Notes under the pieces: generated by a model
The model's input: only the letters and a program-made list of their open reading frames with translations
Told to the model about the DNA's origin: nothing
Databases searched by the model: none
Part shown: in pieces, positions 34,901 through 46,900 of the stretch
Position numbering within the stretch: position 1 is the first letter of the stretch
How the letters are laid out: each line of letters opens with the position of its first letter
Translations under genes and position numbers: made by a program
Source of the DNA: Actinernus sp. WN-2022
Lineage: Eukaryota; Cnidaria; Anthozoa; Actiniaria; Actinernidae
Direction of reading: 5' to 3'
NCBI GenBank assembly: GCA_030867875.1
Contig: JAOWCC010000577.1
Location: 93,291,740 to 93,355,739, forward strand
Length of the DNA stretch: 64,000 nt

Positions 34901-37900
34901 AACATTGTATTTCAAGATGGAGATAGCAGTTATTTGGTTTACGGTGATGAACCACATTACAGTAAACCTGCTGCCATTCAAAAACGCATTGATAACGCTC
35001 TACACGGGATTGATATGTTAGGAGACTTCCCACGTGTACTCTTGCTAGCGGTTAAGACCCGGAAAACTCGCCTACCACCAATGCAGTTGAATGACACCAT
35101 GTGGGAAAAGTCCTTTCAGCTAACCAACCTTATCATTTACGTCAACGACCATGGGTTCTTTGTGGAAAAAGTGCCAGACGTGTTTGGAAGCTCGGTTGTG
35201 GTTTATGGTGGGCGTGGACCCAACGGCGGGAAGACTGCTGATGTGCACAAGTGGGTTGCAGGCCCCAACAGCGATTTCTGGCCCCAGCAGCTGAATATGG
35301 CTGTCTTTCTAGCCACAGAGGGTTGTGGTATTTCGGTAGAAATGCTAGGAGGTTTACCCCCTCGTGTCGCCGCCTTCCTCCGATTCCACATCTACTACAC
35401 GACGAGGCGTATCCTGCAGGAGATGCATGCCTCACTCCCTGGAACTCCTACCTGGACGCCGTACGACAACCCACATATCAAATCCGCGTACGACAAAATA
35501 TGTGGAGAATTTGGGATCCACCCCAAGACAGACTTTCGGTTTCGTAAAGGGCGTATGGGAGGACTAGGCACAACGTCCACGTGGTTGATTGCCCCAGACA
35601 AGCGCTGGAACACAAATCCCACTTGGAACGACGATGCAGAGCTCGCAGCGTACCGTAGGGGAGACCCAGATGCGGAGCTCGACGCTGGGAGGACACGCAT
35701 CGAGAACCCAAAAGCAGCTGAACAGTGGAAGATGTTTGTACCTTCTGTGGCCAATGTCCACCAAGGCTTGACAGTAGCTGGTCGTGGTCGGCTGAACCAA
35801 ACTGTGGAAGCCTATGTCTACTGTGTGCTTGGAGCTCAGGCTCAAGCCCGTGGTGCAATCCTCGGTTCAACTGGTCAAGCGAAGGAGGGCAGACGAAACT
35901 TTCTCATTCTGCTGGAGGACGCCATTGTGAACACCAACATTGCGGATAGCATCAAAAGATACCAAGCAGCCATTGGTGATGCTCACGCGCGGTTGAACTA
36001 CGCGATTGCTCCTGGTGTGTGGCTCCAGCCAGTCGACATGGGCTTAGACTTTGGGGTCGCTGTGGTGGAATACAACAACAACCTCCAGAAGGCTACGAAA
36101 GATATGCAGCTGGGTGCAAACGACTATGTAAATACGGAGAGTAAAAAACCACCCCCGCCACCTATGCTAGGACCACACCCAAAGAAACATCTTCCACATG
36201 TTGCTGCAGAAGTGCCAGAGGCACAGCCACATCCCACACCTCCACACGTTGCTGCAGTTGTGCATGTGCCAAAGACACTGGCTCTACATGTTGCGAAGCC
36301 TGCTCTACGAGCAACGCGACACGAAACCAATCTGGCAGTGGCGTCGATTGCTGCAGCTGGAGCCGCATGGATGTTATTTCGCTAACGCTGCTTGTATTGC
36401 TCCACTACGAATACGAGTACAGCTACGATCAATAGCCAGGCATTCTTTGCCAAGAATCCCACGACTTCACCCGCGGTGCGAAACAAGAAGCTAGCAATTT
36501 GCCCCAATCATCCCGGGTAGAATTTGCCCCAACCTTTTTCCTATTGCCTTCAAACCATTGCCAACCCCCTTGGCGACGCTAGTCAGGCTCTTCGATAGCA
36601 TGGAAACTATGACACCGATAACGGTGCCCGTCGCGGCCAGCACCCCAAGCACCGTTAATCCGTACTTCTTAAAAACGGCTTTGACTCTATCGCGCAGTGA
36701 CAAAGACTCCTGGAGCTCCTCTTCGTACTGATCCAGAACTTCTTCTTCCGCTTGAACGGCACCAAGGTCTTCACTGGCCTCCTCTTTCTGGGCTTCCGTT
36801 GACGTGGGGTTTCGAATAATTTCTTCGTGCTGTGCGCGGCGTTCTGCAAGCTTCTGCTTTGCTTGGGCCAGTTCCTGGAGCCTACGGTCGATCTCTCGAG
36901 CCTCCCTGTTTGGGTCAAGTACATCGAGGAGATCTTTGGAGAGATTCTTCGTCACTTCATTTGCCTTTGTGAGGAGGGGGCGCCAGTTTTCATCCTTACC
37001 CACCCGCCGGATCAACGTATTTCCCTTTTTACTAATTCCAACCTCGAGGTCGCCTAAGTCTACCTCGGGGAAGCGTTGAAGAACTTGCAGCCACCCCTTT
37101 CGCATAAGCGAGACTGTGGTGAGATGCTCGTCGTATGGGTTGTTGATATGCGCTGTGGGGTCACCAGGGACCAAGTTTTTGAGTATTTCTTCCCTTGAGA
37201 TCTCACCACCAAACGATGTCTCAGCTGTTTGCACTTGGGGTTTCGATACCTTCTCCATCAGTTGTTCCAATTTGGTGCATAGGAAATTGCTCACCACCAC
37301 CTTCGGTTCCACCTGGGACTGTTGGAAATGGATTGTTAGGGCCAGCTCCACCTGTAGCTCCGCCATCATCGTAGCCTCTTGGGCTCAAAGCTCGACGCAT
37401 TCTATATAGACGCACTTTCACACCATCATCTGCCAACCCAGGAGAGATACTCTATGTGGATGTCCCAACACTAGGAGAAAACATTGTCCAAGTCCCAGGT
37501 AGCCTTGCACTCTTGGCTGACCTTGCATTGTCTGGTGGACACGCGAACAATCGCGTGGTGGCCAATGTCGGACGCTGTCTGGTATCACGTCGCATCTGTA
37601 AAATGGGAGCTGAGATAATGGAAGACATTGCCCGACCAGATCTCCTACAGATATATTCCGATCTCTATCTTCCTACTCCAGAGCGAGAAGCTCGGATTCA
37701 ACAAGGTATTCAGATAGAGAACGTGAACAAGCTGCGTTCGAAGGCTGGTGACAAGGACACGTCGGTTGCTGCAGACAATGCACTCCTGACTGCATATGGA
37801 TCGAAATATCGAATACCACTGGACGTTGACATTCTGACACAACATGGAGCTCTGTATCCCCATGCCCTACGTGACACTATTTCGTTTGAGTTGACTCTAG

Positions 37901-40900
37901 CACCTGCTATCGACATAGTGGTGGGATCGGATGCAACCAAGATAGGCACATACAAGCTCAACAACATCCAGCTGGAGTATGAGGTCATCGAAAATGAAAA
38001 ACTCGCCAGACAAGCACAGCACGCATATACCACAGGCGCTGCTTTCCTGTTCAACCACTCCATCCACTTCAAGACTGTACCAGTGAACAAGGCATCCGAC
38101 ACTCTGGTGTCTCAAAACATCAACGTCCCACGGAAATCCTTTGCTGGACTACTTCTCCTCTTTGTGGACCCGGGACAGCGAGTCGTTTGCCAATCCAGGC
38201 ATCTCGAAGGTAGAGGTAGATGTCAATGGAATTCCAAATAGCTTCTTCCCAGGAGGTATGCTACCACCAGACTTCTGGGAGGCTTCCAAGGGTTGGTTTG
38301 GCACGTCAGTCGATGTTGCTCCTCAACTGGCATCCATGACACCTACGAAGTTCCGCAACAACAAATTTGCCATTCTCATCGATGGTCGCACAGCAAAGTT
38401 TCCAGCTGTCCATGGTGATGGCTTGGCCCAAACAGGTAGTGGAAAAGACATCCAGCTCCGTGTGCATAGCAGTGGAGGCAGTGGGACTGTGAACATGCAC
38501 ATATTTGTTCTGGCAGATACTCAGCTCAAGGTATTGAATGGATCCCTGCAGAATATAACATATTAACATGGATGCTCTGGTAGAACACCTCCCATTCAAT
38601 GCCTTGGTTGTAGGACCCACAAATTGTGGAAAAACGGCATTCCTTGTGGAGCAGCTTCGTGGACCATTTCGCGGTAAATTCGACTACATCGTACTCGTAT
38701 GTCCCACGTATGCCCACAACAAAACCTATCGTGGCTTTGCCCATCGAGATCCTCATTTCTACGTCATATCGCCCCAGCAGGATGCCATCGATGCCGCACT
38801 GCACTTGTGTACCACATTTTGGGCAGGGACCAATACGCTACTCATCCTCGATGATTGTGCTGCCTCGAAGGCCGTAAAAGGAAGGACCGCCAAGATTTGG
38901 CCTTTTCTGTTCGCCATATCGGGATTTCTGTTTGGGTGCTCTCCCAACAATTAACGAGTATCTGCAAACCTGTCCGTGAAAATGTAGCCATGGTTGTGGC
39001 CTTTCATACGGCGTCAGCTCTGGATGCCAAGGTCCTCTTTGAGGACTACGGTGGAGGGTTGGAGGTGGATGAGAAAAAGATGTTGGCCTCGGAGCTCAAG
39101 GCCCACAAGGTTTCTTGCATATGCTTCTGTCTCCGACATCCTTTCGCAGTTGTATTAGAGCTGCCCGCACCCGCAGTATACTGCACATACCATGGATGAA
39201 GAAATAGCTGCCCTACTAGGTGAGAGTTTCTCTGAAACAACAGGTCCAACCAATTCAGAGGCCACCAATTCGGCTGCTGAAACAGCAAATGACCACCGGG
39301 AAGCACTTTCTATTTTGGCAGCAACAGGTACTACGAAAGAATATCTAGGGAAAAATTTCTCTCTAGGAGATATTTCTAGACTATCTGAGAAAGATGTAGA
39401 GCGGTTACATAGAAGGTACCAGGCCGTTCTAGCTCAGCAAATAACAGGGTGTCTAGTCGATGGTGTGATGCGTCTAGCTACCCGCTTAGTTGCTTACCTA
39501 GTCCCTCTTGATTCTCAAGAAGCACTGCTCAAGGACCTACAAGAAGACCACCTAGTCCGCAACGAGATATCTTCTGTGGCCGGCTTGTTGTCTCTTAAAG
39601 CAGGTAGTACTTAAAGCAGGTCGTACTAGGAACAAAGCCCTAGCTAGTGCTTTGTTCCATCTACCTAACCACGTAGTTGTTGGTGGTAGCTCTGCTAGCA
39701 CATCTACTAGCTCTGCTGGCACATCTGCTAGCACATCCATAGTAGCTCCTAGTAACTCTGCTAGCACATCTATAGTAGCTCCTAGTAACTCTGCTAGCTA
39801 GTGCTATTTTTCATGTAGTTGGCCACATAGGTGTTCCTAGTACATCAAGTGATCAACCTATTAAAGACCTACTGTCAACTACTATATAAAAGCAAGATGG
39901 CGGAAAAGATGGATCGGATCACTGCACTCGTTGTGATCGATGTAGCAAGTCGGTACAAGGAGGCAAAACCATTGACCTCGAACGATAGTGGCGAAGTGGC
40001 TGCGGCATTCGAAAGCATCTACGAGCGTAGTCCATTGACGTGGCCAAAACTGTTACAGGTTGATCCTGGGAAGGAATTCATGGGACGTATGTCTGGAACC
40101 TTGGAGCGACATGGTACGAAGGTTAAACGAGGTGAGGTAGGCAACCACAGGGCGCAAGGCTTCGTTGAGCGAGCAAACAGGACGCTGGCTGAGAGATTGT
40201 TTGGATATCAATATGCTCAGGAGTTGGTGCTTGCTTCGGAAGGATCAGAGGCTCGGTTCAGAGAGTGGGTCCAGCGATTGCCTGCTGTCATCAAGGCCAT
40301 GAATAGTGAGGTGACTCGACTGACAGGAAAGTAGCCTTCGAAGGCTGTGGCGCATCCGGAGGACAAGCAAGTGGATGTAAAAGCCCCTACATATTTGCGG
40401 CCCGTTGGATTCGAAGAAAAGCGCCTGCCATTCGATGTTCTCGTTCGATATCTTTATGCACCAGGAGAGCTGGAAGGTGGTGAAAGACGTAGAGCAACTG
40501 ATCCTGTATGGAGTTTGGAGACGTATGGTATTTCGGGAAGTGTAGTATCTTCGGGACAGCCCGTGCTGTACTACCTTGCTTTGCAAGGAGGAGAAAAGGC
40601 ACCTAAGCGTGGGTTTGTGCGTGAAGAGTTACAAGTGGTGCCTAGGGATACAGAACTGCCACCGAAGGGGATCCTAGTCGTACCCCGCCGTTAGACTGTA
40701 TTCGATAGGCTCTGTGTGGATGCCGTTGCGCTATGGCGAACTCTATGGGCCAGGTGTGGATGCCATCTGACAGAACCCGTCTTTTGTCGTAGTAAGCCGA
40801 AAGCCCAAGTTTCTGCTGTTCGTAAGTTGCCATACCTTCTGGCAGCAGGCGGAAGCCATGGTTCGTTGCTAGGTCGATGCTACCATGTAGTGCTGCTTTT

Positions 40901-43900
40901 AAACGGTCCCACGAAACATCGTTGTGCTGCTTCGACATACCTTTGGTGGAATATTTCCGACTACCACCTACATCGACATAGTAGGCCTTAGAGCAGAGGG
41001 CAATAGCGCGCTGTCCTTCGAACTCTAGCTTAAATAGACCTGGTGTGCGACTGCTCCACTTGTCCCAAGCTAACCAATCCTTTCGGCAGGCCGCGAAATC
41101 CTCACGCAGTTCTGGTCGTACCACTTCGTCAATGCTGTCGCCCGATATGGCGAAGTATGCGCTATCAGTATCCATCTGTATCTATATTCAAAATCCTGAC
41201 GGGAAACGTACTTGTCTAGGAAGTCGTAGTAGAACTCGAGCATACGAAGCTTGGCAAGCTGGTACACAGCAATACCTACTTGGAACGGCCTCTTTATCCG
41301 AATCTGATTTTTTCGACTCTCGAGCTCATACGCATCACCGATCTCCTCCAGATCTGCAAACCAGGCACTGCGCAGGGCTTTGTCCACAACTCGCTCGTCT
41401 TTGGTGTAGGTGACAACGGTCTGGCGCTCCAGAGCTTCTATCAACTTGCCATAGGCACTATTGCTGAGTAGTTTGAACACATCCGCTAGCAAGGCTTTGC
41501 TTTTATCTACATCTCCTGTCCTTCGCGCTTCAGTAACTTGATCCACAAACCACTCGAAGACTTTCTTCGGTTCGTAGTCTATTGTGCGATTGACAGCAGT
41601 CATCACCGCTCCATGATCTAGATACCAAAGTAGAAGCGGAGCATAGAGTAGAATCCGTTCACCAGAGAGACTTCCAACTAGCTTCTTTTCGTTGGATTGT
41701 TTTCTACCTGTCTTTTCCAGATAGTCTAGCATGTCGGGAGAGATTGCTTCCTTGGGGATCTCTCGATTGTAGAAGAAGGGGGGCATCTCCTCGAATTTCT
41801 TCTACAACGACTTGGGTATCTCGATGTCCACCTCCGCATATCCGAACCACGTTCCGTTGCGCAGACATTGAATGAGGCCTTCGGCTTCTGGTCCAGGTTC
41901 TGCATAGTGCACAACTTTTTCCTTGCCACAGGGCATTTCGAGGGCCATAGTAGAGAGGTATAGCGTGTTGGCATCGTAGCCTAGAATCTTAAGACAGAGT
42001 TTGGCCTCGGCTAGCTGATGGCTGCGGATCTTGGACACTCCTGCTTCGTGGTATGGGGTGAACACTATGCTGGGGCCTCCTACAACGGCATTTTTCAGCA
42101 TGTGATAGGCCTCCTCTCTTGGGGCGTACAACTCGGCTCCACGCTCTACACTACCACGAAGGAGAAACTGTAGTGAAACTCCGGGGATGGAGACAGCATC
42201 CTTGAAAATGTCTATTCCTTTTTCGTGGTAGAAGCCGCGCATCTTTTCGAGAGCTTTGAGGAAGGGAGCCACATCCAGATTATTGTAGTACCGTAGCCAG
42301 TCTCGAAAGCGGACCATACCTTTCTCCTGGAAGATGCGCTGGGAGTCTTGGAACTCTGGTAGGGATAGAAAATATCCGCCTTTCAATTTCGACTGCCACT
42401 CTGGATATTCTGGCAAACCGATATGATCCAGCTTGTCGGGAGAATCGAACCAATCATAGGGGAAGAAGCTTTACTGCAAGTTACATCCATAGGCAGCAAC
42501 CCAACGCGCATAGGAAGTGCCGGGACCAAGATAGTTCATCACGTCGAGGAATCGGAATTCCGAGGTCAAGAGAGACATAGTAGAGTTGGCCTTCTTTGCT
42601 ACCTGGATCTTTCTAGACGTGTCAGCAATAGTTTCGACGAAATGGCTTCGGATCAAATTGAGATCATACTTCCCGGAGTTAAACCCAAGCACAGGAACCT
42701 GGTTGACCCATTCGTTAATTCGGGTTTGTTGTTCCTTCGAAAGGGTCTCGAAAGAGAAATCACTAGCATAGAAGAATTTGCTAGGGCAGAACTGAGAGAC
42801 GACGATTTCTCGAATCGCGTTTGTCCTCTTCTGGAGTTCTTCTACGAAAGCAGCTACGAGAGCCTTGGGATCACGATTGCAGATGTGGGTTGGAGTACGA
42901 TTGTATGTATCGGCTATGGAGACGGATATGGGCACATGTATGTTTTCGATGGTCAAACGATCTGTTGGTTGTCTTCCCAAGGTACTATCAAGATAGGCTT
43001 CGAAATCATAGACTATAGCATGTGGATAGGCGGTTTGCACTGGTGTTGGTATGGGTTCATTGGACTTCTTTGTAGAGCAGCCCCAAGCCTCTACTACGGT
43101 ATAGCCGGCCTTACGTAGCTTTGCTGTTTGTTCGCAGGTTTTGCGATACAGGTCTCTACCTTTAGCCCCTGGGAAGCATTTTGGACAGCCGTGGTAGAAA
43201 CATCCGTGGAATTGGAAGACAGTTTTTGAAAAGGGTTCATAGCCATCCACAGGGGCTCCTTCTATCCATCGCTCTCCGCCATGCCCGCAAGCTGCGTGAT
43301 GGATGTGCTGCTGGATTGCTTCCGTTTCGCGTTCCAACCATCGTATAGATGCTTTGCTAGCGGGGCTTTCTGGCCAGAATGCTTTTTCATAGGCGGACCG
43401 AGGAGCTTTGATTTCTTCTCCCGGGCAGATGATCTTTGTTTCACCACGACTACATCGATATGCATGGCGCTGGAGGTGGCAAGCTTGCGTGAACCGTTGC
43501 TTACAGTCGTTACATACGTAGTTGTGTCCAAGCTTGCTAGTGTTATTGACATAGAAGGCATCTCCTTTGTACACTCCTATCACCATCACATGTGAGTAGT
43601 GGAGTGCGTGCCTAGTCAAATGCCAAGCACCATCCTCCGTAGGTTCGTACACCCGAATGCCTATCCCGAAGTGGAACTCAACCTTCTCCAGCTGGTCTAG
43701 AGATGTCTTGGGGACGTCTGGAACGGGTACTACCGAACGATAGAAATCCTGGGCAAGTCTTCTAGCTGCGGCGCAACACCTATCCACGCGTGCTCCTTTG
43801 TATAAAGCAAGGCAGCGCCACAGACATAGGTTATCACCGTATTGATCAAGGGCATTCATTCCCTTTTTATGGCGAAGCCAATGTGGCAGAGGGCCTGTCC

Positions 43901-46900
43901 CCAACAGCGGCTGACGATCGAGCACAAGTTTGACATCCACGTGGATCCAACGAACGAATGCCCATTGGGTATTGGGACGGTCGATGTTATCGGGATTCAA
44001 CCGAGCTAGCTCCCTGTTGGTAATCCACTCCTCTGCGTCGCCTAGAATATTCACCCATGGAGAGCCGGGGATAGTCTTGGAGAAGAGCATCACACGCCCA
44101 TCGTTGACATTGCGAATGCGATAGGTGTAGCTGTAGCGTAGGTAGAAGCTAGTTTCTACTTTTGCAGCCAACTTTCCCATAATCCTTGGTGTCAAATCTC
44201 CTGCCACACCTCGGAAGAAGCGCCACTGGATGGTACGACGACCTATCTCCACTCCCTCGAGCATACCATCTCTCTCATCGAGAATAGCACCTGCCTCGCG
44301 AACTATACTCCGTGGCAGTGGCTCACTACGGGGATTTTGCTGGACCCGCTGGTTGGCTTGTTTCACATATTGTCTCCGAGATAGAGGATTGGCTCGAGCC
44401 CATTCCGCAGCACCGTTTGCCCGTAGGCTAGCAACTACTTCCTCCCCCATCTGTTTGGCTTCGCGTTTGCGTTGGGCATGCTTGTGGGGATTTTCGGGAT
44501 CGCCACGGAGAGCTGGGTATCTGCCAGTTTGTTCGGCTCTTTCCATTCTCTTTTGCCATTCTAGAGCACGAGCTGTAGATATTGCTTGGGAAAGGCTTGC
44601 TTTGTGGAGCTTTCGAAAACCTGGAATTCCAAACTGTTTTGCTTGTATACGCAGTTCTTCTTTGGTCGGTATTTTCTTTGGTTATACTTATATGGAGCCT
44701 TTCTCTAATTAGGGTATAGAATCGATATTTTCTGGTAAGAACCCAGGTAGTATGGGTGGGATCAAAATTATACCGCCTCTTTTTTATCCACACGAACCGT
44801 TTTATGGCGCCCGACCTCAGTATTTTGTTTGGAATTTGTTTAAATTTGACCACAATACGCACCAAATTACAACATCTAAGGTATTCATTAGATAAAAAGT
44901 TGGGATTTGGTGCGTATTGTGGTCAAATTTCAATAAGGTCCAAACAAGATACTGAGGGAGGGGGCCATAAAACGATTCGAGTGGATAAAAAAGAGGTGGT
45001 ATAATTTTAATCCCACCTATACTACTCTGTTTCACAATTGGACTTCAAACACAAACTTCCATACAAAGTACTGTAAAATTCTGAGCAATACAATGTCTAT
45101 TTACAGTCGTAATTTGATGCCTAGTGCGCACGCGTGGGATCGATTTCTGACAATGATCTGTTCGTGTTCTTTTGGGAATAAGTATTCCGTGTATTCTGTT
45201 AATCCCTATCCCGAAACAGGATTAGTCAGAATAGTACCAAAAGAATGTGCCCTTAAAATATGGCTACAAGTATGTTGTTATAACACGCCGGGGCCTTAAT
45301 GAGAGTCAATTAAAATACCTCATTCTTGGACGGCGCAGGTCCATAGTGCTTTAGCTCATTGACCAGTCGGCCAAGCAATCCACTTCTTCCAATGGCCTTG
45401 GCCATTTTCATGCTTGCATCAGAATAATTCCAAAAAATATTTCGAACAATTTTCATCCCCACCCACCCTTCCTCCGTCTCCATTCCCCTGTCCTCTAGTC
45501 TCAGTAAAAGTTTGCTCAGGTGAGCGGCTGCACCAATCTCAGCAAGGTGATCACCGTATTTCTGTCTGAGTGATCCATCCTGTGTCTCTTGAGAAGGCTC
45601 CAGAACATCTTTCAATAGCTTGAAAATTATGACTGGTAGGTCAGGGCCATCTGATAGCTTGAGAAGGTTGATGACGTTGTTCATGCGTACCAAAACTGAA
45701 ACATCGCCTCCGTCAACCGTTGTTTCTTGGTTGCTTGTTTGAGTTTCATCCGTACCTCCTAAAATATGTTATAATAATTTAGGTGAAGAATATTACGGAA
45801 AACCATGACCTACTGCCAGAAAACAGAGTACATTAATATAATTTCAGGGTGAAGATAACAAATAATTTCGATAAAGACGACTTCGAATCCTTCGAAAACT
45901 GCGACAGTATAAATGACGCTGCACTACAACATATTATTATTAAAATTAATTATTCTGTCTAGCGAAAATAAGATGCTGTGCTTAATGATACTGTGTTCAT
46001 CAATCAGTTTTAACATAACAGTGTGTTGTATAATCGGAACATTAACTTTGCAGTCTCCATTTTTCTGCCTGTAGCCGTTGTTAGAGCGGATTTCGTATGA
46101 GTGGGACAAAAATACGGCACGTCCGTAGCACTACCGTAACCATACTGCAACCGTGACTTGCCGAACCCTGCAATTTGATTTGATCAGAAACAACCATTTC
46201 AATGTTACGGCATGCCATACAGTAACCGTGCCGTTAGTTATTGCCGTAACTTGCCCACTCATACGAAATCCGCTCTAGTGTGAGTCGCTCAGTAAACATT
46301 ATAATTTAAGGGTCGAGTGTGCGTACTTTGTTATGAAATACATACACGCACTGACTGTCCGATGAACGTCAGAGGCCAAATTAAATGCAGTATGGCTAAA
46401 TTTTCAGCCTTCCCAAGGGCTGTCTTCCCGAGGCGATCAGTGAGATATCGGTTTTTCAATAGCACGAAGTACCGGAATAGCACAAAGCACGAAGTTTTAA
46501 TATTAATATATTAATGATTGAGACATTAACCGGATAGCGCATGGACAACAACTAAAATGTACGTGCACGGTCATCTGATACAGACCTGTGATGGTAACTT
46601 GTCCCACCTGTCCATACACATCCACCACACCGTACAATACATCAGGTATTGTCTTCACGGACCTGCCGATGTTTTTACCATTCAGAAAAAAGTGTAGTGT
46701 GTTGTCTGGCTTACGCATTACACCAACTCTGTCGCCAATCTGTAAAATACAATCGACTGCGTTGAGCTAAGGTCATAACGAATTGGTTACTCGAGGTAGA
46801 GCGGTTGTCGATTCAGTGTCGAAAATAGTACGCGATTGCTTTGGTTTTGCGTTTGCACACTAGCGACATAAGGATCATAAACATATCCATAAGCTCCTTA

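Larger units (their letters stand above)
34790..45026. mobile_element. Polinton/Maverick (adintovirus-like), decayed, left end missing
   Basis: Within one intron of the host gene lie a double-jelly-roll capsid protein, a packaging ATPase, a retroviral-type integrase and a protein-primed DNA polymerase B, the core set of a Polinton. Other conserved small proteins accompany them. The right end is a hairpin of inverted terminal-type repeats (44746-45026). The left end is cut at the junction with a LINE and no second TIR was found. The adenain-like protease was not found. The polymerase, capsid, ATPase and integrase each carry at least one break, so the element is inactive. Confidence 0.85.

Noticed and set aside
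35142..35949. Several overlapping open frames on both strands
   Set aside because: All lie within the intact 525-aa Polinton frame, whose composition and conserved blocks make it the real one.
36655..37409. Plus- and minus-strand alternative frames
   Set aside because: They shadow the coiled-coil protein; only the minus-strand frame from 37436 was kept as its N-terminal part.
42423..43118. Plus-strand open frame of about 230 codons
   Set aside because: It overlaps the exonuclease part of the polymerase on the other strand and has no recognisable motif.
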